Source: Paenarthrobacter sp. DKR-5
Lineage (GTDB): Bacteria; Actinomycetota; Actinomycetes; Actinomycetales; Micrococcaceae
Reading direction: 5' to 3'
Length of the DNA: 64,000 nucleotides
NCBI RefSeq assembly: GCF_018531425.1
Contig: NZ_JAHBOI010000004.1
Location: 310,001 to 374,000, forward strand
The position numbers and the translations under genes were made by a program. The number at the start of each line of letters is the position of its first letter. Within the stretch, counting starts at the first letter, position 1. This document shows positions 15,497 to 23,642 of this stretch, piece by piece. The notes below the pieces were generated by a model. That model searched no databases. It was not told the origin of the DNA and saw only the letters and a list, made by a program, of their open reading frames with translations.

Positions 15497-15612
15497 GGGC
15501 CCGCGCTTGCCGACCCGCATTCCGGGCCGGCCAGGTCGTCACCCGGGGCACCCCGCCGCGGAAGGAGGGTTGCCGGCCAGCAAACCGGGGTTTCGCGCTG
15601 GCACTCGTGACC
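15497..15612 (-). promoter_or_regulatory. SAM-IV riboswitch
   Basis: On the minus strand the leader of the aminotransferase gene carries the conserved SAM-IV core: GGTCACGAGTGCCAGCG at the 5' end, CCCCGGTTTGCTGGCCGGCA, a CCCTCC-CCGCGG-GGGGTGCCCCGGGTGA stretch, closing GACC of P1, then the downstream GGCAAGCGCGGGCCC pseudoknot element. This matches the aptamer known from Streptomyces and mycobacteria almost base for base from memory. The ribosome-binding site lies about 30 bases downstream. SAM binding is expected to reduce expression. Confidence 0.9.
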
Positions 15613-15694
15613 TGCACAGCACACTAGGGCATCCGTGCGCCGGCCTGCGAGTCTGTTACGCCCAATATGACGCCGGGGCTGGAGCGGGCTGGCG

Positions 15695-16507
15695 CTAGAG
15701 CAGGTCGTCCAGGTTCGGGTTGAGCCGGTGCAGCACCTCGCTGTGCAGGATGCCGTTGGTGGCCAGCGCGTTGCCGCCGAACGGCCCGTCGGCGCCCTCG
15801 AGGGAGGTGAAACGGCCGCCTGCCTCGGTGACGATCGGCACCAGGGCGGCCATGTCGTACAGGTTCAGCTCGGGCTCACAGGCGATGTCCACGGCTCCCT
15901 CGGCCACGAGGCAGTAGGACCAGAAGTCGCCGTAGGCCCGGGTACGCCACACATCGTCCGTGAGCGCCAGGAACTCGTCGAGGTTGCCCCGCTCGCGCCA
16001 GCCGGTGAGGCTCGAGTAGGACAACGAGGCGTCCGCGAGCCGGGACACGTTGGAGACCTTCAGCCGCGTGGCGCTGGCAAGGGAACGCCCCGTGAAGGCG
16101 CCGGTGCCGCGTGCGGCCCACCAGCGCTTGCCCAGGGCCGGGGCGCTGACGACGCCGACCACCGGCTGGCCCTCGTCCACCAGCGCGATCAGTGTCGCCC
16201 AGACCGGCACGCCGCGGACGAAGTTCTTGGTTCCGTCGATCGGGTCGATGATCCAGCGCCGCGCGCCGTGGCCGGTGCTGCCGAATTCCTCGCCGAGTAC
16301 GGCGTCGCGCGGCCGCGAGCGGGAGAGCTGGCCCCGGATGGCGTCCTCCGCGCCCTTGTCCGCATCCGTCACCGGGGTCATGTCCGGCTTGGTCTCCACC
16401 TGCAGGTCGAGGGCCTTGAAACGGTCCATGGTCCGGGCATCAACGGAATCCGCCAGCACGTGGGCCAGGCGGAGGTCGTCGTTGTAGCTCGAGGGCGCAA
16501 GGTTCAT
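15695..16507 (-). CDS. hisN: histidinol-phosphatase, inositol monophosphatase family
   Basis: A 270-residue Mg2+-dependent phosphatase. The IMPase motifs are clear: [15 protein letters not shown], the GEEFG metal ligand, [19 protein letters not shown] (motif A) and [19 protein letters not shown] (motif B). The KNF-RG variant after DGT is characteristic of actinobacterial HisN, which dephosphorylates histidinol phosphate in histidine synthesis. The ATG at 16507 with GTGAGG upstream is used; longer frames upstream are shadows of rsgA. It follows rsgA and aroA on the same strand with short gaps, suggesting one operon. Confidence 0.88.
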   Translation of the reverse strand: MNLAPSSYNDDLRLAHVLADSVDARTMDRFKALDLQVETKPDMTPVTDADKGAEDAIRGQLSRSRPRDAVLGEEFGSTGHGARRWIIDPIDGTKNFVRGVPVWATLIALVDEGQPVVGVVSAPALGKRWWAARGTGAFTGRSLASATRLKVSNVSRLADASLSYSSLTGWRERGNLDEFLALTDDVWRTRAYGDFWSYCLVAEGAVDIACEPELNLYDMAALVPIVTEAGGRFTSLEGADGPFGGNALATNGILHSEVLHRLNPNLDDLL

Positions 16508-16562
16508 AGCCTCACGGTACCGGTATTTGCCGGCGCCCTCGGGGAGGCAGCGGCCCGGGCGG

Positions 16563-17663
16563 CTACTGGACGGTGCCCAGTTCCTTTGCCTCCGCGCGGT
16601 TCTCCGTCCGCACCCCGGCGCCCAGCAGGCGGCGCAGCGACGCCAGCCGGGAGGGTCCGGCGTCGCCGGCGGATCCTTCCGCCACCCAGCGGTCCAGGCC
16701 GCAGTTGACGGCGTCGGCGTCGTGCTTGCAGCCGCGCTCGCAGAAGTCCGTTCCCGGCGCCAGGTCGGGGAACGCCTTGAGGATCCTGTCCGGGTCCACG
16801 TGGGCCAAGCCGAAGGACCGGATCCCCGGCGTGTCGATGATCCAGCTTCCGCCGGCGGCGTCGGCAAGCCGGAGAGCCAGGGCCGAGGAGGAGGTGTGCC
16901 GGCCGCGGCCCGTCACGGCGTTCACCCCGCCGGTGGCGCGACGGGAACCGGTGAGCGCGTTGACCATGGTGGACTTGCCGACGCCGGAATGGCCCAGGAG
17001 CACCGAGACGTGGCCCTCCAGGAGCTCATGCAGACGGCTGAGCGCCTCCTCATCCAGGGGCGTCGACCCTCCGGGCTCCTCCTCGTCCGGCTCGGCCGAG
17101 GCTGCGGCCCGGCTGACCACGACGGTCAGGTCGAGATGCCGGTAGTTCTCGAGCAGCTCCGCCGGATCCTTCAGGTCCGCCTTGGTGACCAGCAGGAGGG
17201 GTTCGATGCCGGCGTCATAGGCGGCCACGAGGGCCCGGTCGATGAAGCCGGTGCGCGGCTCGGGGTTGGCGGTGGCCACCACGATCACCAGCTGGTCCGC
17301 GTTGGCGACCACCACCCGTTCCACCGGGTCGGTGTCGTCGGCACTGCGCCGCAGCAGGGTCCGGCGCTCCTCGACCCGGACCAGCCGGGCGAGCGTGTCC
17401 GGCCGTCCCGAGACGTCCCCGACCAGGGCGACAAAGTCCCCGGCCACCACGGGGGTGCGGCGCAGTTCGCGGGCCCGGGCCGCGATGACGACGCGTTCCC
17501 GCGGAGTGTCCTCGTCGACGACGGCGGTGTAGCGGCCGCGGTCCACGGTGATGATCCGTCCGACGGCGGCGTCCTCATGGCTCGGCCTGTCCTTCGTGCG
17601 CGGCCGGCTGCCCTTCTTGTTCGGCCGGATCCGCACATCGGACTCGTCCCAGGTGCGTGCCAT
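16563..17663 (-). CDS. rsgA: ribosome small subunit-dependent GTPase A
   Basis: A 366-residue circularly permuted GTPase that helps mature the 30S subunit. An OB-fold comes first (about residues 35-105), then the permuted G motifs: G4-like TKADL, P-loop GHSGVGKST, and [10 protein letters not shown] (G3). The C-terminal zinc-binding domain has the C-H-C pattern in [15 protein letters not shown]. The ATG at 17663 lies two bases after the aroA stop, so the two are probably translated together. The first 30 residues are Arg/Lys-rich, as in related actinobacterial copies. Confidence 0.92.
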   Translation of the reverse strand: MARTWDESDVRIRPNKKGSRPRTKDRPSHEDAAVGRIITVDRGRYTAVVDEDTPRERVVIAARARELRRTPVVAGDFVALVGDVSGRPDTLARLVRVEERRTLLRRSADDTDPVERVVVANADQLVIVVATANPEPRTGFIDRALVAAYDAGIEPLLLVTKADLKDPAELLENYRHLDLTVVVSRAAASAEPDEEEPGGSTPLDEEALSRLHELLEGHVSVLLGHSGVGKSTMVNALTGSRRATGGVNAVTGRGRHTSSSALALRLADAAGGSWIIDTPGIRSFGLAHVDPDRILKAFPDLAPGTDFCERGCKHDADAVNCGLDRWVAEGSAGDAGPSRLASLRRLLGAGVRTENRAEAKELGTVQ

Positions 17664-17665
17664 GC

Positions 17666-19021
17666 TCAGGCCGGGGCCCCGACCATGTCCCGCCACAGCT
17701 GCGGGAATTCGGGCATGGTCTTGGCGGTGCAGCCGATGTCCTCAACTTCGACGCCGTCGACGGCGAGGCCGATGATGGCGCCGGCGGTGGCCATCCGGTG
17801 GTCGGCGTAGCTGTGGAAGACGCCGCCGTGCAGCTGCGCCGGTTCGATGATCAGCCCGTCCTCGGTCTCCCGGGCGCTGCCGCCCAGACCGTTGATTTCG
17901 GCGGCCAGGGCCGCGAGCCGGTCCGTTTCATGGCCGCGGATGTGGGCGATCCCGCGCAGGCGGGAGGGGGTGGAGGCGAGGGCGGCCAGGGCGGCGACGG
18001 TGGGAGCCAGTTCGCTGGCCTCGGAAAGATCCAGGTCCACGCCCTGCAGCTGCGGCCCGGCACTCACGCTTAGCGTGCCGTCCGCGGCGTCGACGCGGCC
18101 GCCGAAAGCCGTGAGGATGGTGCGCCAATGGTCCCCGCCCTGTGTCGTGCGCTCCGGCCAGTCCGGCACCCGCACCGTGCCTCCGGTGGCGAGCGCCGCG
18201 GCGAGGAAGGGCCCGGCGTTGGAGAGGTCCTGCTCGATGCGCACGTCGAAGCCGCGGATGGCCGACGGCGGCACGCGCCAGCGGTCCTTGACCGAGCTGT
18301 CGACGTCGACGCCGACCTGGCGCAGCACCTCGATGGTCATTTCAACGTGGGGCAGGCTCGGCATCGGTTTGCCGGAATGCTCGAGTTCCAACCCCTCTTC
18401 GAACCGGGCGGCGGCCAGCAGGAGGGCGGAAACGAACTGGGAGGAGGCGCTGGCGTCGATGACCAGCCGGCCGCCGGCAACCGATCCGGTTGCGTCGATG
18501 CTGAACGGCAGCGAGCCGCGCCCGCCGTCGTCCACGGCGACCCCGAGGCTGCGCAGCGCCTCGATGATGGTGCCCATGGGGCGCTTGCGTGCGTGCGGGT
18601 CGCCGTCGAAGGTGAACCTGCCGCTGCCGAGGGCCGCGACCGGAGGGACGAACCGCATCACGGTGCCGGCGAGGCCGCAGTCGATCGTGGCGCTGCCGTG
18701 CTGTCCATGCGCAATCGGTCCGACAGTGAAATCCGGGCCGAACCGGCCGTCGCCGGGCACTTCGGTGATGGTGGCGCCCAGCTGCCGCAGGGCCTGGACC
18801 ATAAGGTCGGAGTCGCGGGAATGCAGCGGCGCCCTCAGCCGCGACGGAGCGTCGGCGAGGGCCGCGAGCACGAGGTACCTGTTGGTCAGCGACTTCGACG
18901 CCGGCACGGACACGGTGGCCCGCACCGGCTCCGCCGCCCGCGGCGCCGGCCAGTGGCCGGGAACAGTTGCGGCGCTCCGCCCGTCAGCTGGAACGGCGGC
19001 GTCCGCGGGCAGCGAGGTCAT
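17666..19021 (-). CDS. aroA: 3-phosphoshikimate 1-carboxyvinyltransferase (EPSP synthase)
   Basis: A 451-residue enzyme that joins shikimate-3-phosphate and PEP in the shikimate pathway to aromatic amino acids. It is built from two EPT domains. The N-terminal PASKSLTNRYLVLAALA motif contains the substrate lysine, and GTVMRFVPP, DLSNAGPFLAAAL and RGHETDRLAALAAEI are further family blocks. A 25-residue Pro/Ala-rich N-terminal extension precedes the first strand. The start is ATG at 19021. It precedes rsgA and hisN on the same strand, the aroA-rsgA-hisN order common in actinobacteria. Confidence 0.94.
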   Translation of the reverse strand: MTSLPADAAVPADGRSAATVPGHWPAPRAAEPVRATVSVPASKSLTNRYLVLAALADAPSRLRAPLHSRDSDLMVQALRQLGATITEVPGDGRFGPDFTVGPIAHGQHGSATIDCGLAGTVMRFVPPVAALGSGRFTFDGDPHARKRPMGTIIEALRSLGVAVDDGGRGSLPFSIDATGSVAGGRLVIDASASSQFVSALLLAAARFEEGLELEHSGKPMPSLPHVEMTIEVLRQVGVDVDSSVKDRWRVPPSAIRGFDVRIEQDLSNAGPFLAAALATGGTVRVPDWPERTTQGGDHWRTILTAFGGRVDAADGTLSVSAGPQLQGVDLDLSEASELAPTVAALAALASTPSRLRGIAHIRGHETDRLAALAAEINGLGGSARETEDGLIIEPAQLHGGVFHSYADHRMATAGAIIGLAVDGVEVEDIGCTAKTMPEFPQLWRDMVGAPA

Positions 19022-19027
19022 CGGGTG

Positions 19028-19576
19028 CTAGGCCCCCGTCACCGAGGAGGCAGCACCGCGGACCGCCTTGTCGGCGCGCTTGAGGTTCTTCTTCGACGAA
19101 CGGCGGGCATCGGCGGTGAGCTTCTTCGAGGAACGGCGGGCGTCGGCAGCCAGGTGCTCGGCGCGCCAGGCCAGGCCCGGACGGCCGGCGGTGTCCACCG
19201 CGGCCAGCAGCACGCCGCCGGTCAGGGCGACGTTCTTGAGGAGCTGGTTGCGGCGGTGCTCGCGGCCCTCCTTGGTGGTGATGTCCGCGGAGCGGTACTC
19301 CACGAAGGTGTTCAGTGCCGAGGTCAGCGCGAGCAGGCAGGAGGACAGCCGGGAGAACTTGCCGATCGACAGCAGTGCGCCGGCTCCGATCTGGGTGCCG
19401 CCGATGACGCGGGCAAGCATTTTCTCGTTGGTCGGGAACGGCAAGGCGTCAGCCGCGCGGCGAAGCACGGGTGAGAGCTGGGCGACCGTCTCGTCAGCCT
19501 TGCGGAGCCGGTCTGCGCCGGCGACGATGAAGCTTGACGCCAACATGGGACGGGCGAGCGAGCGAATGACGGTCAT
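19028..19576 (-). CDS. DoxX family membrane protein with basic tail
   Basis: A 182-residue protein. The first 125 residues are a four-helix DoxX domain (MLASSFIVAGADRL; VIGGTQIGAGALLSIG; LLALTSALNTFVEYRS; VALTGGVLLAAVD). The C-terminus is unusual: a 33-bp tandem repeat (19088-19153) encodes two copies of L(A/T)ADARRSSKK, followed by NLKRADKAVRGAA, giving a strongly basic tail. DoxX proteins are linked to redox balance and detoxification, but no precise reaction is known. The ATG at 19576 follows GCAGGAGGC. Its location beside sigR may be coincidental. Confidence 0.83.
   Translation of the reverse strand: MTVIRSLARPMLASSFIVAGADRLRKADETVAQLSPVLRRAADALPFPTNEKMLARVIGGTQIGAGALLSIGKFSRLSSCLLALTSALNTFVEYRSADITTKEGREHRRNQLLKNVALTGGVLLAAVDTAGRPGLAWRAEHLAADARRSSKKLTADARRSSKKNLKRADKAVRGAASSVTGA
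19088..19153 (-). repeat. 33-bp tandem repeat in doxX
   Basis: Two adjacent 33-bp units (19088-19120 and 19121-19153) with a handful of differences encode an 11-residue basic repeat in the DoxX C-terminus. Confidence 0.8.
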
Positions 19577-19676
19577 GACTGCCTCCTGCTGATCCTGAAG
19601 TGTTATCTGTCTGTTTCAGTGTGCTTGGGTAATTCGGGCAGAGCGTGGTGAAGCCTTTCTAGTCTTACATTTTTGC

Positions 19677-19702
19677 GGAATATTTGCTTCCGGCCGGTGG
19701 TT
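19677..19702 (+). promoter_or_regulatory. SigR-dependent promoter (autoregulatory, p2)
   Basis: GGAAT (19677-19681), 18 bases, GTT (19700-19702): an exact match to the GGAAT-N18-GTT consensus of SigR/SigH promoters. It lies upstream of the GTG at 19743 that opens the N-terminally extended SigR frame, so oxidative stress would yield the long form. Confidence 0.7.
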
Positions 19703-19893
19703 GGAAACAGCGAAAGACGCCTTGCTGCAGTAGCGGCGGGACGTGCCGGAAACGTGTCGTACGGAGGGGAGAAACCACACGTTGGGACCAACGCAGACAC
19801 TTCAGACCCAGGCGCAGCCGCGCAGTCGGCGGCCCGCTCTCCGAACGCCCGGTCCGCTGGCGGCGGCCCGCCGGGCGGGCGCAGCGCGCGCAG

Positions 19894-19899
19894 TAGACT
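19894..19899 (+). promoter_or_regulatory. housekeeping -10 (TAGACT) for short SigR form (p1)
   Basis: TAGACT lies eight bases before the ATG at 19908, placing a vegetative transcription start at or next to the short-form start codon. No ribosome-binding site precedes this ATG, which fits a leaderless transcript. Confidence 0.55.
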
Positions 19900-19907
19900 T
19901 GAGCACA

Positions 19908-20561
19908 ATGAGTACCGTGGATCCGGCCGCGAAGGCCGACAAGGTTGACGAATCCGTTCCGGACGTGTCCGCGGAATCCGAGGACGAACGCCGCGACAGG
20001 TTCGAACGCGACGCGATGCAGTACGTGGACCAGCTGTACTCGGCCGCCATGCGCATGGCCCGCAACCCGAGCGACGCGGAAGACCTGGTGCAGGAGGCGT
20101 ACACGAAGGCTTTCTCGGCCTTCCATCAGTACAAGCCGGGTACCAACCTCAAGGCATGGCTGTACCGGATCCTGACGAACACGTACATCAATCTGTACCG
20201 GAAGCGGCAGCGCGAGCCGCTGCAGTCGCAGTCAGACCAGATCGAGGATTGGCAGCTGGCGCGCGCCGGGTCGCACACGTCGTCGGGCCTGCGGTCGGCC
20301 GAGACCGAGGCGCTGGACCATCTGCCGGACTCCGATGTGAAGAGCGCGCTGCAGGCCATCCCGGAGGAATTCCGACTGGCGGTGTATTTCGCCGACGTCG
20401 AAGGCTTTGCCTACAAGGAAATATCGGAAATTATGGACACCCCCATCGGGACGGTCATGTCCCGCCTGCACCGCGGCAGGAAGATGCTGCGCGACATGCT
20501 GGCGGATTACGCACATGAGCGCGGTTTCACGGGAGGAAACTACCAGGAGAGCAAGCAATGA
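19908..20561 (+). CDS. sigR: ECF sigma factor SigR/SigH (thiol-oxidative stress)
   Basis: A 217-residue group 4 sigma factor. Region 2 (about residues 33-100) includes [31 protein letters not shown] and [15 protein letters not shown]. Region 4 (about 145-200) includes [16 protein letters not shown] and [14 protein letters not shown]. In actinobacteria this factor drives thioredoxin, mycothiol and protease genes when its anti-sigma factor is oxidised. ATG at 19908 gives the canonical protein. The frame continues upstream in-phase to a GTG at 19743 (55 extra residues), just after a TAG at 19731. The stop overlaps rsrA as ATGA. Confidence 0.93.
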   Translation: MSTVDPAAKADKVDESVPDVSAESEDERRDRFERDAMQYVDQLYSAAMRMARNPSDAEDLVQEAYTKAFSAFHQYKPGTNLKAWLYRILTNTYINLYRKRQREPLQSQSDQIEDWQLARAGSHTSSGLRSAETEALDHLPDSDVKSALQAIPEEFRLAVYFADVEGFAYKEISEIMDTPIGTVMSRLHRGRKMLRDMLADYAHERGFTGGNYQESKQ

Positions 20562-20812
20562 GCGACTGCCAGAGTTTGGGCGATTGCGACGATTCCCGCA
20601 TCGAGCGGATTTACGAATACCTCGACGGGGCTGTGCCCAAGGCCGACATCGTCGAGATCAAGAAGCACCTTGATGAATGCCCCGACTGCCGGGAGCAGCA
20701 CGATCTGGAGTGCGTCATCAGGACTGTGGTCAAGCGGTCCTGCAAGGAAGCGGCTCCGGAGAACCTGAAGAACTCCATCCTGGACCGCATCCACTCCACG
20801 CGCAGCGCCTGA
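20558..20812 (+). CDS. rsrA: mycothiol-system anti-sigma factor RsrA
   Basis: An 84-residue zinc-binding anti-sigma factor of the ZAS family. H37, C41 and C44 (HLDECPDC) form the HX3CX2C motif, and C10 supplies the fourth ligand, in nearly the same numbering as Streptomyces RsrA. Disulfide formation would release zinc and SigR. An extra Cys at position 4 and others at 52 and 62 follow the family pattern of variable cysteines. The ATG overlaps the sigR stop, ensuring stoichiometric production. A strong hairpin terminator follows. Confidence 0.93.
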   Translation: MSDCQSLGDCDDSRIERIYEYLDGAVPKADIVEIKKHLDECPDCREQHDLECVIRTVVKRSCKEAAPENLKNSILDRIHSTRSA

Positions 20813-20857
20813 GGCCGCGCTGCCCTGGCTGCAGCCGCCGGCACTGCCCGCAAACGA

Positions 20858-20892
20858 AAGGACCCCCGGTGCCGGATGGCGCGGGGGTCCTT
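20858..20892 (+). terminator. sigR-rsrA terminator
   Basis: A perfect 11-bp stem AAGGACCCCCG/CGGGGGTCCTT with a 13-base loop, ending in TTCTG. It lies between rsrA and the convergent bL37 gene and could serve both. Confidence 0.8.
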
Positions 20893-20918
20893 CTGCGTAG
20901 CTGACGAGAGCCGGTGGC

Positions 20919-20993
20919 TCAGGTGTTGGGGCGCTTGCCGTGGTTCGCGCCGCCGCGCTTACGGTCACGACGCTTGCGTGCTCGCTTGCTCAT
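20919..20993 (-). CDS. 50S ribosomal protein bL37 (24 aa)
   Basis: A 24-residue, Arg/Lys-rich protein beginning MSKRARKRRDRKRGG and ending ANHGKRPNT. It matches the tiny actinobacterial large-subunit protein bL37 first seen in mycobacterial ribosome structures (length 24, the RDRK core and the ANHGKRPN tail). The ATG at 20993 follows TTAGGAGCAGCT, a clear ribosome-binding site. It is too short for most gene finders. It is convergent with rsrA and divergent from the oxidoreductase gene. Confidence 0.85.
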   Translation of the reverse strand: MSKRARKRRDRKRGGANHGKRPNT

Positions 20994-21122
20994 AGCTGCT
21001 CCTAACTTTTGTCCTCGAAAGAGTCGCCTCCCAGTCTCCCACACCAACACAGCAGCAGGTAAATCGGGGTAGGGTTCAGTGGTTGGTGCCCTCAGGAGAT
21101 GCCCGGTGCAAAGGAGTCCGCA

Positions 21123-22085
21123 GTGCGCGCAGTCTACGCAAAGTCCGTATCCGCCGACGACCCGCTCTCGGGGCTCGAGGTGGGTGAGCTGCCCGACCAG
21201 CAGGGCCCGGACGGCTGGGAGAAAATCACCCTGAAGGCCTCCGCGCTGAACCACCACGACCTGTTCTCGCTCCGGTCGGTGCTTTCCAGTGACGACCTGC
21301 CGATGGTCCTTGGCTGCGACGGCGCGGGAATCGACGCCGACGGCAACGAGGTGATCGTGCACGCCGTCGTCGCCTCACCCGGCTGGCGCGGCGACGAGAC
21401 CCTGGACCCGCGGCGCACGCTGCTGTCCGAACGCCACTACGGCACGATGGCCGACCACGTCTGGGTGCCCGCGGGCAACAAGGTCCCCAAGCCGGCCGAA
21501 CTGAGCTGGGAGGAAGCGGCGTCGCTGCCCACGTCCTGGCTGACCGCCTACAAGATGCTCTTCTCCGTCTCGCCCGCGGCCCCCGGTTCCACCATCCTCA
21601 TCCAGGGCGCGGGCGGCGGGGTGGCCACGGCTCTCACCGCGATGGCGGCCGCCGCCGGTTTCCGGGTGTGGGTGACCAGCCGAAGCGAGGACAAGCGGAA
21701 CCTCGCGCTGACGCTGGGCGCGGCTGCGGTCTTCGAGGACGGCGCCCGGCTCCCCGAGCGGGTCGACGTCGTCTTCGACTCCGTGGGCCAGGCCACCTGG
21801 GCGCACTCACTGAAGTCCCTGCGGCCGGGCGGCGCCATTGTCACCTGCGGGGCGACGTCGGGCAGCGCTGCCAGCACCGACCTCAACCGGGTCTTCTTCA
21901 CCCAGTTGAAGGTCCTCGGCTCGACCATGGGCACTCGCGAGGAACTCCAGCGCCTGACCCGCTTCCTGGTCGCGACAGGGGTGCGACCGGTCATCGACTC
22001 GGTGCTGCCGCTGGCCGACGCGCGCACCGGCTTCGCCCGGATGCTGGACGGGGATGTGAAGGGCAAGGTCGTCTTCACCCATTAG
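21123..22085 (+). CDS. zinc-binding (MDR) alcohol dehydrogenase-like oxidoreductase
   Basis: A 320-residue medium-chain dehydrogenase/quinone-reductase family member. An N-terminal GroES-like domain (LNHHDLFSLRS; VLGCDGAGI) is followed by an NADPH-binding Rossmann domain with ILIQGAGGGVATALTAMAAA (about residues 158-177). The cysteine ligands of the structural zinc loop are missing, as in the QOR-like branch, so despite the family name it is probably zinc-free. The GTG at 21123 is chosen because AAAGGAGTCC precedes it; an ATG at 21099 is possible. The substrate is unknown. Confidence 0.85.
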   Translation: MRAVYAKSVSADDPLSGLEVGELPDQQGPDGWEKITLKASALNHHDLFSLRSVLSSDDLPMVLGCDGAGIDADGNEVIVHAVVASPGWRGDETLDPRRTLLSERHYGTMADHVWVPAGNKVPKPAELSWEEAASLPTSWLTAYKMLFSVSPAAPGSTILIQGAGGGVATALTAMAAAAGFRVWVTSRSEDKRNLALTLGAAAVFEDGARLPERVDVVFDSVGQATWAHSLKSLRPGGAIVTCGATSGSAASTDLNRVFFTQLKVLGSTMGTREELQRLTRFLVATGVRPVIDSVLPLADARTGFARMLDGDVKGKVVFTH

Positions 22086-22100
22086 GGAAGGAGCGCCGCT

Positions 22101-22706
22101 TCAGGAACCGAAGGTCGCCCGGACGGACGCGCGGGCCTGGTCCAGGACAGTCCGCACCGTTTCCAGGGTCGCTTCCCCGAGCGTGCCTCGGCTGGCCTGC
22201 AGGCGCAGTTCGACGCGCAGGTCGTCCCGGAAGCGCTGCAGCAGCATCTCCGCCTCTTTCAGGGTGCGCAGGTCGCTGTGCCGCCCCGGCTCCGCTGCCG
22301 GAGCGTGCGTCGCCCCGTGGCGGGCGTTTTCCGCGGCCGCAGCCAAATCGGCGCGCAGGCCGCGCATGTTGGCGCGGATGTCCTCGCGCAGATCGTCGGC
22401 CAGACGGCGGACCGAGGCGGTGATGCTGTCCTCGACGTCGACGAGCTCGCTGCGCCGGGAGTCCAGCTCGGACCGGCCCGCCTCCGTGATCGAGTAGATC
22501 GTCCGGCGTCCCTCCGGTGTGGTCGCCACGAGGCCGTCCTCCTCCAGCTTCGCGAGCCGGGGATAGATGGTCCCGGCGCTGGGGGAGTACGTCCCGCCGA
22601 AGCGGCTGCTGAGGTCCCGGATCAGCTCGTAGCCGTGCTTTGGCCCGTTCTCCAGCAGGGCGAGCAGGTACAGGCGCAGGGCGCCGTGAGCGAAGACCGG
22701 GGGCAT
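22101..22706 (-). CDS. PadR family transcriptional regulator
   Basis: A 201-residue PadR regulator. The winged helix (about residues 8-80) reads LRLYLLALLENGPKHGYELI, GTIYPRLAKLEEDGLV, RRTIYSITEAG; the longer C-terminal half is helical (about 85-190) and probably mediates dimerisation and sensing. Its ATG overlaps the stop of the DUF4097 gene by one base, so it is the second gene of a two-gene operon. A 40-bp perfect palindrome of PadR type lies in front of that operon, indicating autoregulation. Confidence 0.9.
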   Translation of the reverse strand: MPPVFAHGALRLYLLALLENGPKHGYELIRDLSSRFGGTYSPSAGTIYPRLAKLEEDGLVATTPEGRRTIYSITEAGRSELDSRRSELVDVEDSITASVRRLADDLREDIRANMRGLRADLAAAAENARHGATHAPAAEPGRHSDLRTLKEAEMLLQRFRDDLRVELRLQASRGTLGEATLETVRTVLDQARASVRATFGS

Positions 22707-23524
22707 CAGTGCTGCGCTCCCGCCGGCTGGAACACGGAGACATTGCCTGACACCGTATTGGCGTTGAACTTCAGGCTCGGTTCGGCCGGGCCGACCTGCC
22801 GGTGCACACTGCGTCCGGCTCCGGGGAACTTCTCGTCGTTGACGAGGATGGTGCCGGTGGCGGTATTGGCGTTGAGCGTGATTCCTGTTCCGGCCGGGAC
22901 CCGCACGAGCACATCACCCGAGACGGTGTTGACCGCCAGGTCCGAGGGCTGGCCGATCAGGTCCAGGCTCACGTCGCCGCCGACGGTGTTCATCCGGACG
23001 TGGTCCAGCGTGCCGGAGGCGGTCAGTTCCCCGGAAACGCTGTTGCCTACCAGTGTGCCCTCGTGGTCCCGCACGATGACTTCGCCGGAGACAGTGTTGG
23101 CGGTCAGCTTCCCGGCGGTGGCGTCGGCCATCATGGAGCCGGTGACGGTGCTGACGGTCACTTTGCCGCCGGCGCCGGAGACCAGGCCCTCGCCTGCGAC
23201 GGTGGCGGCGGAAACAGGGATGCCGGCGGGGATCAGAATGCTGACCACGGCCCGGTCGTCCTTGCCGCCCTTGGCGAAGATGCCCTTGAGGCCTTCCCAG
23301 CTGAACTTGTCCCAGCTCAGCTGCGAGGGCTTGATCTCCAGCTTCGAACCGTCGAAGTTGACGTCGAGCGGAAGGCCGGACACCTCGGTCACTTCGATCC
23401 GGGTGGTGGGCTGTTCGTGCGAGACGATGTCCAGCCGGCCGCCGATGATGGCGGCTCTTAGTGCGGTGACCCCGTCCACGTCGATGGTCCGGGGTTCTGC
23501 CACGGACCAGTTCTCTGCTGCCAC
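22706..23524 (-). CDS. DUF4097 family beta-strand repeat protein
   Basis: A 272-residue protein made of repeated short beta strands of the pattern NTVSGEVIVRD, NSVSGELTASG, NTVGGDVSLDL, NTVSGDVLVRV, the right-handed parallel-helix style of DUF4097 (putative adhesin) domains. No signal peptide or membrane helix is visible, so it looks cytosolic. DUF4097 genes are often paired with PadR or LiaX-like envelope-stress modules; the function here is unknown. The ATG at 23524 follows GAGGAG and lies just downstream of the PadR-type palindrome. Confidence 0.85.
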   Translation of the reverse strand: MAAENWSVAEPRTIDVDGVTALRAAIIGGRLDIVSHEQPTTRIEVTEVSGLPLDVNFDGSKLEIKPSQLSWDKFSWEGLKGIFAKGGKDDRAVVSILIPAGIPVSAATVAGEGLVSGAGGKVTVSTVTGSMMADATAGKLTANTVSGEVIVRDHEGTLVGNSVSGELTASGTLDHVRMNTVGGDVSLDLIGQPSDLAVNTVSGDVLVRVPAGTGITLNANTATGTILVNDEKFPGAGRSVHRQVGPAEPSLKFNANTVSGNVSVFQPAGAQH

Positions 23525-23538
23525 GGAAACTCCTCAAG

Positions 23539-23578
23539 TCGAGATATATCGTGTGAATGAAGACACGATATATCTCGA
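23539..23578 (-). promoter_or_regulatory. PadR-type operator palindrome
   Basis: Perfect 16-bp arms (23539-23554 and 23563-23578) with an 8-base spacer, giving GTGT-N8-ACAC at the centre. This is close to the ATGT-N8-ACAT core recognised by PadR proteins. It sits 15 bases before the DUF4097 start and contains TATATC stretches that could serve as the -10. Confidence 0.75.
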
Positions 23579-23642
23579 GTAGGGCGGCGGCAAGAGCCTT
23601 TGGTCAGGAAACAGCCGGGACGGCCGTGTTCCTGCCTGGTTG

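Noticed and set aside
15462-15617. N-terminal extension of the class V aminotransferase
   Set aside because: This segment is the SAM-IV riboswitch; the ATG at 15461 has a ribosome-binding site.
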